DNA from: Aquabacterium sp.
GTDB lineage: Bacteria; Pseudomonadota; Gammaproteobacteria; Burkholderiales; Burkholderiaceae_C
Reading direction: 5' to 3'
Assembly (NCBI RefSeq): GCF_016234775.1
Contig: NZ_JACRAH010000036.1
Coordinates: forward strand, 186,001 to 250,000
DNA: 64,000 nt
The notes below the pieces were generated by a model that saw nothing but the letters and a program-made list of their open reading frames with translations, was not told the origin of the DNA and did not search any database. Position 1 is the stretch's first letter, and every line of letters starts with the position of its first letter. Below, piece by piece: positions 42,728-51,803 of the stretch. The position numbers were made by a program, and so were the translations under genes.

Positions 42728-44428
42728 TCAGGCCTTTGAAAGGGTCGCTTCGTACATCTTTTTCAACAGCGGTTCCATCAGTTGCTGGGTTGGTGCCCAC
42801 TCATCTTCAGTGAGCATCCTGTACTTCTCAGTCAGGATCACTTGATGATCGAATGGGAAGTCGGTTGGAGTCTCAAGACCTACGATAAGCTGCATGCCTT
42901 CTGGCAAGTCTTTTGCGATGAACTTGAGAACAGCTGGCAGGTTGAAATCGTCTTGGGCCTGCTGGTTGGGCGAGTCGATGACTACTGGCACATCGTAGGT
43001 GCCCTCCTTGCCTTGAACGGTCCGCCAGATGGCGGCATAGTAGGCAAGAATTGACCGTGGACCGCCACTTCCTGACAGCGAAGGGCGTGATGCCAGTTGC
43101 ATCGTCTTAGTCGGAATGGACTGGAGTTGCAGTGCGATGCGGCTTGTCGCGTAGTGCTCCCGGAACTCGCTCAAGATCGCCTTGGTACGCTTTGGGGATC
43201 GAAGCTCTTTCAGCTTCGTTTCCAATCCGTCGACACTGAGGACCACTGCGTCTATAGCGCCTTGAATCTGCTTGCGCTCAGCCTCGAACGCGGCGAATGC
43301 CGATTCTGCTCCGATACTGCCGACGACGTCTTGAAACTTCAGCTCACCCTTGCGTGTATCAAGCAAGCGGGAGATGCGTAGATAACTCTCGTTGAGCGCG
43401 TTGAGTTCCGTGAAAGCTTTTTGGGTACGCTTTCGAACTTCTGCCGCGTCCTCCCGCAGCCGTGCAGCGAGCTCACGCAGAACACGGGCATCTTCCGCGA
43501 ACTCCAATAAGTCAAGGAACGGCTTCTTGTGCTCTGCATGGCATGTGGGACAGATCAGGGGCGTAGAGCCTTCCTTGATAAGGTACTTCGTGTCACTGTC
43601 ATGTGCAGCAAGAGCCGCGTCGGCCAGGTGAATCTGGTGGTCAATGCTTTTGAGAAGCTCTTGTTCACGCACTGCCACATTGCGCAGCGATTCTTGCCTG
43701 ATGTTGAGCTCGTTGACTTCCTTGGTGAGCTGCTCAATCTCGGTGGCAAAGTTTTCAGCGCTGAGCTTTGGCCCTGACAGCGAGACTGTCTTGCTGAAGC
43801 GCTCCATCGCGCGTTCGAGCAGCTTGTACTCACGGCGATGTTCTTCAAGAATTTTGTTTTGTTGGGACTTTTCCGCACTCGCCGAGTAGTACTCCGGCGG
43901 GCACACGCCCGTGAAGTATTCAAGGATTGGTTTGAAGGGGGCGCTGAAGCGCTTCATTCCCCCGAAGGTGTTCCAGTCCGCTTGCCAGCTTCCATCTTGG
44001 TTCACATAGAACGGCGCAAAGAAGCACGCTGGGTCTGCCGGGGCCACCTCCGCCAACTTCTTGTCGGAAAAAACCAAGTTGAAGTCCGCTATTTCACAGA
44101 ACTGTCTCGACCAGTCGCCGAACTTCGATGTTGAGATAAGAAGCTTGAAATCTGCGTCGAAGAGTGCTCGCCGCCCATTCTGATGGAGCGCAAAGTAACG
44201 ACTGCTATCGACCGAGAACTCGAGCAGTGAGGCTGCGTTCTCATCCCATTGTTCGAGTTCACCCTGTGGCGTCGCGCCGAGTGTCTCAAACAGACTGCGG
44301 ATCAGTGTCGTCTTGCCCGTGTGGTTCCTCCCCACCAACAGGTTCTTGCTTGGATGGAACTCCACGTGTCGAGCTCTCTTCTCCCTGTGTGAGAGCAGCC
44401 AGATGTTTTTGAATCGGAAGCGATGCAT
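42728..44428 (-). CDS. SMC/Rad50-like ATPase with zinc-hook motif (LmuB-like)
   Basis: A protein of 566 residues. It has a Walker A GRNHTGKT (33-40), a central coiled coil broken by a CPTC hook (near 292-295), the ABC signature LSGSGGPRS (near 455) and Walker B VPVVIDSP (near 485). This is the layout of Rad50-type DNA-end sensors, shorter than true Rad50. It follows the nuclease gene by 33 bases on the same strand. A DUF4297 nuclease plus SMC ATPase is the core of Lamassu-type defence, where the ATPase senses foreign DNA and releases the nuclease. The subtype is inference. The gene ends 232 bases inside the transposon end. Confidence 0.8.
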   Translation of the reverse strand: MHRFRFKNIWLLSHREKRARHVEFHPSKNLLVGRNHTGKTTLIRSLFETLGATPQGELEQWDENAASLLEFSVDSSRYFALHQNGRRALFDADFKLLISTSKFGDWSRQFCEIADFNLVFSDKKLAEVAPADPACFFAPFYVNQDGSWQADWNTFGGMKRFSAPFKPILEYFTGVCPPEYYSASAEKSQQNKILEEHRREYKLLERAMERFSKTVSLSGPKLSAENFATEIEQLTKEVNELNIRQESLRNVAVREQELLKSIDHQIHLADAALAAHDSDTKYLIKEGSTPLICPTCHAEHKKPFLDLLEFAEDARVLRELAARLREDAAEVRKRTQKAFTELNALNESYLRISRLLDTRKGELKFQDVVGSIGAESAFAAFEAERKQIQGAIDAVVLSVDGLETKLKELRSPKRTKAILSEFREHYATSRIALQLQSIPTKTMQLASRPSLSGSGGPRSILAYYAAIWRTVQGKEGTYDVPVVIDSPNQQAQDDFNLPAVLKFIAKDLPEGMQLIVGLETPTDFPFDHQVILTEKYRMLTEDEWAPTQQLMEPLLKKMYEATLSKA

Positions 44429-44461
44429 AGTCTTTGGTTCTCAGGCTTCTGACGAGGAGTC

Positions 44462-45628
44462 TCAGTTCGGGTCCACGCATTTGGTTATGGCTCTCATGAT
44501 GAACCGCGCCATCAGATCGTGGTCACGGTGTCCGCTGAACTTGCCCTTGAGTGACACAAGTGCCGTTTCGACGAATGGGCGTAGGTTGGCTGACCAAGGA
44601 TTTTCTGCAATCCAGCTATCGCAGAACGCATCGATCTCTCGGGATAGATTGGTTCCCCCAACCAGTCGGTCTTGCTGGGCACGTGCGGCCGCAACACGAA
44701 CAGAGGTGATGGTTATGATGTCTATGCCTTCGGCTTGAAGTTGCTTCAGCCACAGGTCGAGCAATGCGAGTCGGTCTGGCACCGTTTCCAGTGCGGCTAG
44801 GGCTGCCAAAAACGAGCTCCTTGAGAATCCGCGTTCTGTAACGAGCGCCTCGAACGACAAGCATGCGTCTGTGCGACGGGTTAAGGGCGAAAGCTGCAAC
44901 ACCAATGAATCGACGAGCGCCTTGGCCTGGCCTGCATGTTCTGGGCTACGGTCGTTCAACAGTTCTAACGCCGCAGCAATTACCGGTGCGGTCAAGTCAT
45001 CTGGATGAATCGCTGCCTTCTGTAGCTTGATTCTCGAAAGATCTGGAGGCGGGGCCCCCGGTGACAGTGAGGAAAAAGCGTCGGTAAGCAGTTGCACATG
45101 CCCTGGGGCTAGGTCCGCTAGCGAGCAAGGCGTAGCAGTGGCCGCTGATCCACCATTGGCAAGTGGAAAGTCACAGCCTGCATTTGAGAGAAAAATACCC
45201 TCGACAGGCAGTGCATTGAAGGCGTTCAAACTCAGATGCAGCTTGCCAAGAGCTGAGTCCGAAACCTTGGCAGCGTTGATCGACGTTCCTTTTGTTTTCG
45301 TGGGCTTCTTCGGCGTGGACGATGGTGCCTTTGGGGCCACGGTGCCAGTAAGCACAGACCATGTCCAAGTGCCCGCATCCTTTTTCTTGACTTGGTAGAC
45401 CCTCGCTCGGGTCGGAGTGGTTGCCGAATCTAGTTCTGCGACGTCCTGGACCGACTCGAATAGGAGGAGGAAGTCCGGTTGATTGGCCTTCTCTAGCTCC
45501 ATCATCCGGAGAACCGCCCACCAGCGGGGGAAGTCGACGCCCTTGGCACCGTGCCCACCACCAGTTTCTGAGTACTTTGGATTGTTGGCTACGAGCAAAA
45601 GCTCTGCCGCACCCTTGGCTCCGTCCAA
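44462..45628 (-). CDS. DUF4297/Cap4-type dsDNA nuclease (LmuA-like effector)
   Basis: A protein of 388 residues. The first 90 residues match the DUF4297 nuclease pattern: VDFPRWWAVLRMMEL, then the acidic FLLLFESVQDVAELD, then YQVKKKD, giving the E..D..QVK core of a PD-(D/E)XK fold. A Lys/Thr/Pro linker (TPKKPTKTKG) leads to a helical C-terminal half, the expected regulatory region. The start is TTG with GGGGAG six bases upstream. It should degrade DNA when triggered by its ATPase partner encoded immediately downstream. The family call is by eye from motifs and gene order. Confidence 0.75.
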   Translation of the reverse strand: MDGAKGAAELLLVANNPKYSETGGGHGAKGVDFPRWWAVLRMMELEKANQPDFLLLFESVQDVAELDSATTPTRARVYQVKKKDAGTWTWSVLTGTVAPKAPSSTPKKPTKTKGTSINAAKVSDSALGKLHLSLNAFNALPVEGIFLSNAGCDFPLANGGSAATATPCSLADLAPGHVQLLTDAFSSLSPGAPPPDLSRIKLQKAAIHPDDLTAPVIAAALELLNDRSPEHAGQAKALVDSLVLQLSPLTRRTDACLSFEALVTERGFSRSSFLAALAALETVPDRLALLDLWLKQLQAEGIDIITITSVRVAAARAQQDRLVGGTNLSREIDAFCDSWIAENPWSANLRPFVETALVSLKGKFSGHRDHDLMARFIMRAITKCVDPN

Positions 45629-45780
45629 TACAAGCTCCCCATTTTTCTCTGTATTGTGAAGAGAAATTAATCAGTATCGATCAACATCTTATGGTCATTT
45701 TGAACCAATCTTGGCGCGATGCTGTCAATGTCTGCGTTCTTGGCGGAGCCTGTCATCGTGGTGATGGGCGAACGGTCACG

Positions 45781-46677
45781 TCAATTCGGCCCACAAAGTG
45801 AAGGCATTGGCAAGGGGGCAAGTTTCCTCGCCAACCGGTCACCGTAGCGACCGTGAAGGACGTCCAGAATGAAATCGACTTTCTCGTGGTAGGTGAAGCG
45901 GCAGTTCTCGTTGCCTTCTGCTGCGTAGACGATTCTTGCCGCTAGCTTCGCCCGCAGAAGGAAGTCCTGCGCATTCAGCCCGTATCCACCACCCTCAGTG
46001 GCGGCGCGGCATAGCAAGTGACTGTTGATGTAATCGGCAAGCGGCCCGGCGATCCCAAGCGAGAAAAGCAATGGGCCAGATGCGATTGCTGATCGGCACA
46101 GCGCCAAGGACAGATGTTGTGCCTCGTCAGCATCACTCACGGTGATCGCGGCTCGCAGAAGCGTCACGAGGCATGCAATGCCGTCAAGGTCAGCGATTCT
46201 TTCCAGGCGGCAAATCGCTGCCGTCCTGAGTCGGCCGTCTTGCCTTCGAAGTTGAGGGCTAGAGAGGATCTTCTGGGCCCTATGGCCAAGTCGATTCAAC
46301 ACGTCATGGTGAGCAAGGGTGCAAACGGGCCTCAATGTGTCCCACAAAACATGTTCAAAGACATGGCGTGTGCCTGGATGCAGGTGCTCCATGGCACGCA
46401 CAAGCGTCGGACGGGGCGTGTGCTTGCCCAAACGATAACCACGCCACTTGTTGCGTTTGTAGGCTGTCCCTGATGCATCGACTCCGAAAGAGTCTGGCTC
46501 AAGTACCTTCTCCATCTCGTAGGTTGACGTGGCCCCGGTCCTCATGCGCAGGGTATGAAACCAAGCAGAGGTGCGCATCCCATCGACCACGTGCCTGTAC
46601 TTTCCAGGGCCATCACTGTTTCGCGTCTTGGACGCGAAACAGTAGTCCTCCAATAAAAGCTCAGATGTCTCAAGCAC
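45781..46677 (-). CDS. Unknown protein upstream of the nuclease/SMC pair
   Basis: A protein of 298 residues starting with GTG (an internal ATG begins MRTSAWFHTLRM). It is helical and rich in His, Arg and Leu, with WRGYRLGKHTPRPTLVRAME and VFEHVLWDTLRP as its most distinctive stretches. No catalytic motif or membrane helix is seen. It lies 152 bases upstream of the nuclease gene on the same strand. It could be a third defence component (LmuC position), a regulator, or independent cargo. Confidence 0.55.
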   Translation of the reverse strand: MLETSELLLEDYCFASKTRNSDGPGKYRHVVDGMRTSAWFHTLRMRTGATSTYEMEKVLEPDSFGVDASGTAYKRNKWRGYRLGKHTPRPTLVRAMEHLHPGTRHVFEHVLWDTLRPVCTLAHHDVLNRLGHRAQKILSSPQLRRQDGRLRTAAICRLERIADLDGIACLVTLLRAAITVSDADEAQHLSLALCRSAIASGPLLFSLGIAGPLADYINSHLLCRAATEGGGYGLNAQDFLLRAKLAARIVYAAEGNENCRFTYHEKVDFILDVLHGRYGDRLARKLAPLPMPSLCGPN

Positions 46678-46800
46678 TTAGCGCCACCACGAGGTTGTGA
46701 GTAGGGTAACGATTCAGAGGAACGCTGGAAAACGTAACTCCTTGCGACTATCGCCTCTAAAAAATACCATCAAGGTGACAGAGCGCAACCGGAGCGTGCC

Positions 46801-47142
46801 TTGAAACCGACGTCGTCACCTGATGACTTGCTGACCAAACTGCATGATGACTTGTCGCGCCAGTACGGCTCATTGTTAGCGTCTGCCGACCTGGTCAAAG
46901 TGCTTGGGTATCGCTCCTCTGCAGCCTTTCGGCAGGCCATGGTCAGGGGTACCGTTCCTGTCCCTCTGTTCACGATTCCGCACCGTCGGGGGCACTTCGC
47001 GTTGGCGCTGGAGGTTGCCGCCTGGATGTGTCGGCAGCGCTTTCACGATGGCTCTTCAACGACTCACGATGCCGTCACCAGTGACGGCGCACAACAGGGC
47101 GTGACAGGCGCTCAGCTTGCCCAGGGCTGCACGGAGTCGTGA
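46801..47142 (+). CDS. Small putative DNA-binding protein upstream of tnsA
   Basis: A protein of 113 residues, start TTG with GGAG six bases upstream. The segment SADLVKVLGYRSSAAFRQAM followed by RGTVPVPLFTIPHRRGHFAL looks like a MerR/AlpA-type winged helix, in which a helix-turn-helix is followed by a short beta hairpin. The C-terminal 30 residues are low-complexity. It is divergent from the unknown 298-residue gene and points toward tnsA. A role in regulating the transposon is possible but unproven. Confidence 0.5.
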   Translation: MKPTSSPDDLLTKLHDDLSRQYGSLLASADLVKVLGYRSSAAFRQAMVRGTVPVPLFTIPHRRGHFALALEVAAWMCRQRFHDGSSTTHDAVTSDGAQQGVTGAQLAQGCTES

Positions 47143-47200
47143 TCAATCAACAAGCAACACGGAGCACCGCGACCATGAGTCCTTGAGCGCCAAAAACAAA

Positions 47201-47230
47201 AACGCCACTGGTCGGCAAACCAGCGGCGTT
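47201..47230. terminator. Strong stem-loop upstream of tnsA
   Basis: AACGCC-a-CTGGT, loop, ACCAG-c-GGCGTT pairs 11 base pairs around one mismatch. The left flank is A-rich (caaaaacaaa), which reads as a T-run on the minus strand, so it may insulate the cassette to its left. A second short hairpin, CCGGG-agg-CCCGG, follows at 47235-47248. Confidence 0.6.
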
Positions 47231-47369
47231 TGTACCGGGAGGCCCCGGATTTCAAGTGACACCTCGAATCTACCTGCCCTTCTTGCGCAGGTCAAGGGCC
47301 TTCCTTTCCGTTAATAACCTGCATCACGTCCAGTGAGGCGTGCATGCGGCTGTTCAGAAAGGAGCCCTC

Positions 47370-48275
47370 ATGAGGAAGGGGCAGAGGTTTACGCCTGCGC
47401 GTTTGGACACCTGGGTATTGCGAGGCCGAGGCACCGGTTTCGGACGCGACTACTTGCCATGGCATCAGGTAACCCGTGGTGATCCTGGCAGTCGAGGCCG
47501 GTCACACCTGATCAACTGGCGGCTCGGACGGCTGCATCATCTGTTGTCTGACCATGAGCTGTTGATCATGGGTTTCTCGGCAATGGTGCCGGGCGTTGTC
47601 GATATACGCGAGCAGTTTCCGTTGTCGCTGTCGCCGCACCCCCGAGAGTTGTCATTGGTCAACAGGGAAGAGTTTGGCCGCATTGCGCCCGGAACATTGG
47701 AGTTGGCTGAGTCGCTGGGAATCCGACATCCACGGCTTGGTGCTGTGAAGAACGAGGATTGGTGGGTCATGTCCACTGACCTACTGCTCACCATCACTCA
47801 GGGCAGCTTGACCCAACTGGTTGCCATCAGCGTCAAGTATGACAACGAGCTTGCCAGAGGTCGAACGCGCGAGTTGCTCCAGCTAGAGCGTGAATACTGG
47901 CGTTGCCAGGGGGTGCCATGGCTGCTCATCACACCTTCAACTTACGCCCCCGAGGTGGGGGCCACGGTGCGCCATGCCCTGCCTTGGGCACTGGTCCCAG
48001 AGGTCGTTCCCAATCCGGTCTTGGAGGGCGTCGCCGAACTTGGCGCAAAGGTTCATGGGGGCACCTTTGATCGTGCGTTGTCGTCCATCTCGACGGTTTT
48101 CAACTGCACGAGGTCAGATGCCCAGTTTCTCCTATGGGGTGCTGTTTGGGCAGGTGTTCTGCCCGTCGATCTGTGCATGCGCATGGACCCGAACGCCATC
48201 GTTCGCGTCATCCCGTCTGCTGACTTCTTATCTATGAATCCTGTGGCATCAAGGAGGTCGGCATGGCAGGCATGA
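47370..48275 (+). CDS. tnsA: Tn7-like transposase endonuclease subunit TnsA
   Basis: A protein of 301 residues. TnsA cuts the 5' ends of the element, so that together with TnsB it is excised cleanly by cut-and-paste. The restriction-enzyme-like catalytic triad is visible as E81 (VDIREQFPL), D137 (STDLLLTI) and K156 (ISVKYDNEL). The C-terminal half corresponds to the TnsC-contacting domain. AAGGAG lies five bases before ATG 47370, so the GTG at 47340 is not needed. The last 13 bases overlap tnsB. Presence of TnsA implies non-replicative movement. Confidence 0.9.
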   Translation: MRKGQRFTPARLDTWVLRGRGTGFGRDYLPWHQVTRGDPGSRGRSHLINWRLGRLHHLLSDHELLIMGFSAMVPGVVDIREQFPLSLSPHPRELSLVNREEFGRIAPGTLELAESLGIRHPRLGAVKNEDWWVMSTDLLLTITQGSLTQLVAISVKYDNELARGRTRELLQLEREYWRCQGVPWLLITPSTYAPEVGATVRHALPWALVPEVVPNPVLEGVAELGAKVHGGTFDRALSSISTVFNCTRSDAQFLLWGAVWAGVLPVDLCMRMDPNAIVRVIPSADFLSMNPVASRRSAWQA

Positions 48276-50470
48276 TCGCCCTCAACAGTGTTCTACGCAT
48301 TGATGTCGAAGGCACCCGAGGCGTGTACCGGACCATCTGCCAACATCGTGGGCTTGGAGTTCACTTCTTGGGCTTCATGGCCGTCCTGTCGCCTGAGCAG
48401 CCTCATCGACCGCCGGTCGGTTCGATTGCGAAGGTGCCTACGCTTGTCTTGAAGGAGTGGCTGGAAACAGGGTTGGCCAGAGAGGTGCAAATTGCACCCT
48501 TGCCGCGACAACTTATGCCAAGCGAGTCAAGGTCGTCAGCCGTCCAGCGAAGCTTCCAGCGTCGGCTTGCTTGCCTTGAGCCATTCTTGAACACTGAAGC
48601 CCTGGCTGAGGCGCTGATTGGCCCTCGCGGGCTAGGACCTGTTGTGCAGCAGGTGGTGGCCCTTGGCTCGTCCAGAGCCACGGCATACCGGCTATGGGCC
48701 ATGCTGTGTGCTCATGGGTTCGATGCCAGTTCGGCAGTGGCCGCCTTCGACCAATGTGGTGCGCCTGGTCGTGCAAGGCCAGTGGCTGAGGGTAAAAGAA
48801 AGTCAGGACGAAGGACGAAAGCGCAGGAGCTGGGCTTACCAGATCCTCAGCCACAGCGGGCCCTGACTGAGGCCGATAGACAGATCATTGTCCGCTTGTA
48901 TCGCGTACATCGACGGGCCGAGACAACGCTCCGGAAGGTCTACGAGAAGATCATCCTCAATGGGTATGTCTCCAGCTACGAGCGAACAGACAAAGGGCTG
49001 AAGCCTGTCATCCCTCCCAAGGGAACGTATCCGAACCAGCGGCAGGTCAGGCATGTCATCGCGACAGATGTCGATGCGCTGGAGCGCATCATGCGGGCCA
49101 CGACCAAAGGCCACTTTGACCGCAACAAGCGTGGTCTGCGAGGCAAAGCCATTGATGGTGTCAGCGGGCCTGGCCACACCTACGCCATCGATTCAACCGT
49201 TGCAGACATGTACTTGCGCAGTTCGATCAACCCGAGCTGGTTGATCGGCAGGCCGATTGTTTACGTGGTCGTTGATGTGTGGTCAACAGCAGTGGTCGGC
49301 TTCTACATATGCCTGTCAGCGCCGTCATGGGCTACTGCCAAGGTTTCGCTGTTTTCCACCCTGTGCGGGCCAGGTCTGCTGGCAGATCTTTGGGGTTTTG
49401 ATGGCATTACTTCCCTTGATCCTGCACCTGGCCTACCTTTCCGGCTGTTGTGTGACCGTGGCGAGTACCTCAGCCAGGGCGCAGCGAAAACAGGCATCGA
49501 TCTGGGTTTGAACACAGCGTTCAATCCGGCGTATCGACCCGACTTGAAGGGGTTGGTGGAGGTTCTCCACCGAATCGTGAAAGACGAGCAGTACAGCAGC
49601 TTTGTGCCTGGTGCGATGGACGCTCGACGCAGGGAGCTTGAACTCAGGCCAGACCTCAAGGAATCGACGATGACCATGAGGCAGTACGCACAGTATCTGC
49701 ATTTGACCTTCACGCAGTACAACCTTTTTGCCGACCGCACACATCGGTTGACAGGCGACATGATTGCAGCCGGGGTGATGCCATCCCCCGCAGGCCTGTG
49801 GCGCTTTGGCCATGACGCAGGATTTGGGTTTCTGAAATCCATACCCGAGCAGCGGCTGATCACTTCGCTGCTGCCCCAGGTTGATGTTTCTGTGCGGCGC
49901 AATGGCATTTTCATGGCCCAGCTTCAGTACCAGGCTGATGTGGCCGAGCAGCTTCAGTGGACCGCAAGGGCAAGGAACATCGGCTCATTCGCCGAACAGA
50001 TGCACCATTTTCCTGGGTCGGTGTCATGCTTGTGGTGGCCAAACCCGGTCGGCAGTTTGGAGACATTCCGTCTGGCGCCGAACGCCAGGACGGTACCCGA
50101 AACCGTGCTTGATGAGTGGATGGACGCCTTGGTCGTGCCTACGCTGGCTCAGGCAGATCGTGATCACGCGGCTTTGGTCGCCAAGCTGGAGCTGTCGGCC
50201 AGAACCGACCAAATTTTCGCGGAGGCGAAACGAGCAACGCAGGCCGCTGGTGAGTTGCCACGCTCGGACATGCCACCTGTACGAGACGTGAGGCGACTGG
50301 AGAGCCTGCTGGGCCCAGCAGATGAGTTGTGTGCTGATGAGCTGCCGCCGCCAGAACTTTCATTGGTTGATCAGTACCCCCAATCTGAGCCAGAGCCCGA
50401 CCCTTACGACTCGTGCAAGCAAGAGCTGCTCAGACAGCTCAACCAGGATGGGGGCGGCAATGGCCAATGA
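48263..50470 (+). CDS. tnsB: Tn7-like transposase TnsB (DDE)
   Basis: A protein of 735 residues. It binds the end repeats and joins the 3' ends to target DNA. The retroviral-integrase-fold core carries the triad D310 (YAIDSTVAD), D398 (LLCDRGEYL) and E433 (KGLVEVLHR). N-terminal helix-turn-helix regions should read the AGTCTGAGAC-type repeats. The C-terminal tail (about 660-735) is acidic and Pro-rich and would contact TnsC. GGAGG precedes ATG 48263. It overlaps tnsA by 13 and tnsC by 11 bases. Confidence 0.93.
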   Translation: MAGMIALNSVLRIDVEGTRGVYRTICQHRGLGVHFLGFMAVLSPEQPHRPPVGSIAKVPTLVLKEWLETGLAREVQIAPLPRQLMPSESRSSAVQRSFQRRLACLEPFLNTEALAEALIGPRGLGPVVQQVVALGSSRATAYRLWAMLCAHGFDASSAVAAFDQCGAPGRARPVAEGKRKSGRRTKAQELGLPDPQPQRALTEADRQIIVRLYRVHRRAETTLRKVYEKIILNGYVSSYERTDKGLKPVIPPKGTYPNQRQVRHVIATDVDALERIMRATTKGHFDRNKRGLRGKAIDGVSGPGHTYAIDSTVADMYLRSSINPSWLIGRPIVYVVVDVWSTAVVGFYICLSAPSWATAKVSLFSTLCGPGLLADLWGFDGITSLDPAPGLPFRLLCDRGEYLSQGAAKTGIDLGLNTAFNPAYRPDLKGLVEVLHRIVKDEQYSSFVPGAMDARRRELELRPDLKESTMTMRQYAQYLHLTFTQYNLFADRTHRLTGDMIAAGVMPSPAGLWRFGHDAGFGFLKSIPEQRLITSLLPQVDVSVRRNGIFMAQLQYQADVAEQLQWTARARNIGSFAEQMHHFPGSVSCLWWPNPVGSLETFRLAPNARTVPETVLDEWMDALVVPTLAQADRDHAALVAKLELSARTDQIFAEAKRATQAAGELPRSDMPPVRDVRRLESLLGPADELCADELPPPELSLVDQYPQSEPEPDPYDSCKQELLRQLNQDGGGNGQ

Positions 50471-51785
50471 TCCCGGGGGTTCTGTTGACGATAACTCCCT
50501 CACTCAGGTGACAGACCAACCGGATGTGCAGCCAATGGCGCGCAAAGTCCGAACGCCTGAAAGAGGTGGCGAAAACCTGTTGATCGAAGTGCTGGGCAAG
50601 CCGAAAAGCGCGAGTGAGTTGGCGAGGGCCTTGAGTTACTTGCCGCCCAAGGTCGATGTATCCAACCTTGAACATCACGAGCGGCTGCATCTGGTGTCAA
50701 CGGTGAGAGACCTGCACCTACCCAGTCCCGCCGGCATTGCTGTCGCCCGCCAGATCGATCTGATGCTGAGGGAGGGCTACCGACACAGATCGCCGACCAG
50801 TGCGAAGGGGTGGCAGTCCATTTATGCGCTCTCGTCTCCCGATCTGGCAGATCGAGTCAGCAACTTGCCGCCAGCGATGCTCGGCTCACCGCTGGCGGCT
50901 GCGGTTGTGGGTGTATCTGGCATTGGCAAGACGGCGTCAATTGAGCGGGCACTGTCGTTGTACCCGCAATGCGTGGAGCACGACAGCTTTCCCCAGATGG
51001 CTCGTGGACACAAGCAACTTGTTTGGCTGAAAGTTGAGGTTCCGGGTAGTGGCAAGGCGCTTGATTTGGGCCGAGCCCTTTGGCATGCAACCGACGTTGC
51101 AATGGGCACGGACTACAGCACACAGAAACCAGTGGCGGATGCAAAAAGCGGGGCCGTGCTACTCAACCTGTGGTTGAGGCGCGTGGCGTGCCATTACCTG
51201 GGCTTCATGTCGCTGGACGAGATTCAGAACTTGTTCAAGATCGGAACGCTCGCACAGCGAAAGTCTACGAAAGCCACGATCCAGCGGCCTCAGTTGCGGA
51301 TCGTCGATGACGAGGCCCTCAAGTTCATCCTGACCCTCATCAACGTGGCGAAGATACCGATCATGGTGTCAGGGACTCACGACGCCATGGAAATCTTTGA
51401 AACCCGCATGAGTACCAGTCAGCGCCTGACCATCGAAGGGTTGACCCGGTTCGAGCATGCCCGCACGCCTGAGGACGAATACTTTAGGGACATCTTGCTG
51501 CCTGCGCTGTTTCAGTATCAGTTCCTCGACCACAAGTCGAACTGCAGTCCTCAGTGGCAACAGGTGATGCACCGGTACACAGCGGGCTTGCCACGGCTTT
51601 GCGTCAATCTGTGGATTCAATCTCAGCGGCTTGCATTGGAGCGGCGGGCGCCGCGTATTGACTTCAAGCACGTGGAGCACGTGATGGCGACGAGCATGTC
51701 GCCTGGTATGAAGGGTGTTGATGCGCTGCTGTCAGATGACCCCCGGCGATACGCGCAGTATGAGGATCTGCGCCATGGCTTCTGA
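50460..51785 (+). CDS. tnsC: Tn7-like transposition regulator ATPase TnsC
   Basis: A protein of 441 residues. It is an AAA+ ATPase that links the TnsAB transposase to target-selecting TniQ/TnsD. Walker A is GVSGIGKTASIERAL (near residue 152) and Walker B FMSLDEIQNL (near 249), with sensor-like VSGTHDAMEIFE further on. ATG 50460, which overlaps the tnsB stop, is chosen over the upstream ATG 50322 that lies deep in tnsB. Its stop is followed 18 bases later by the stop of the convergent short tniQ gene. Confidence 0.92.
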   Translation: MANDPGGSVDDNSLTQVTDQPDVQPMARKVRTPERGGENLLIEVLGKPKSASELARALSYLPPKVDVSNLEHHERLHLVSTVRDLHLPSPAGIAVARQIDLMLREGYRHRSPTSAKGWQSIYALSSPDLADRVSNLPPAMLGSPLAAAVVGVSGIGKTASIERALSLYPQCVEHDSFPQMARGHKQLVWLKVEVPGSGKALDLGRALWHATDVAMGTDYSTQKPVADAKSGAVLLNLWLRRVACHYLGFMSLDEIQNLFKIGTLAQRKSTKATIQRPQLRIVDDEALKFILTLINVAKIPIMVSGTHDAMEIFETRMSTSQRLTIEGLTRFEHARTPEDEYFRDILLPALFQYQFLDHKSNCSPQWQQVMHRYTAGLPRLCVNLWIQSQRLALERRAPRIDFKHVEHVMATSMSPGMKGVDALLSDDPRRYAQYEDLRHGF

Positions 51786-51803
51786 TGATTCTTCTGCGTG
51801 GGC

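Noticed and set aside
47201..47250. Stem-loops upstream of tnsA considered as a tRNA or riboswitch
   Set aside because: There is no cloverleaf and no known aptamer core; simple hairpins explain the sequence.
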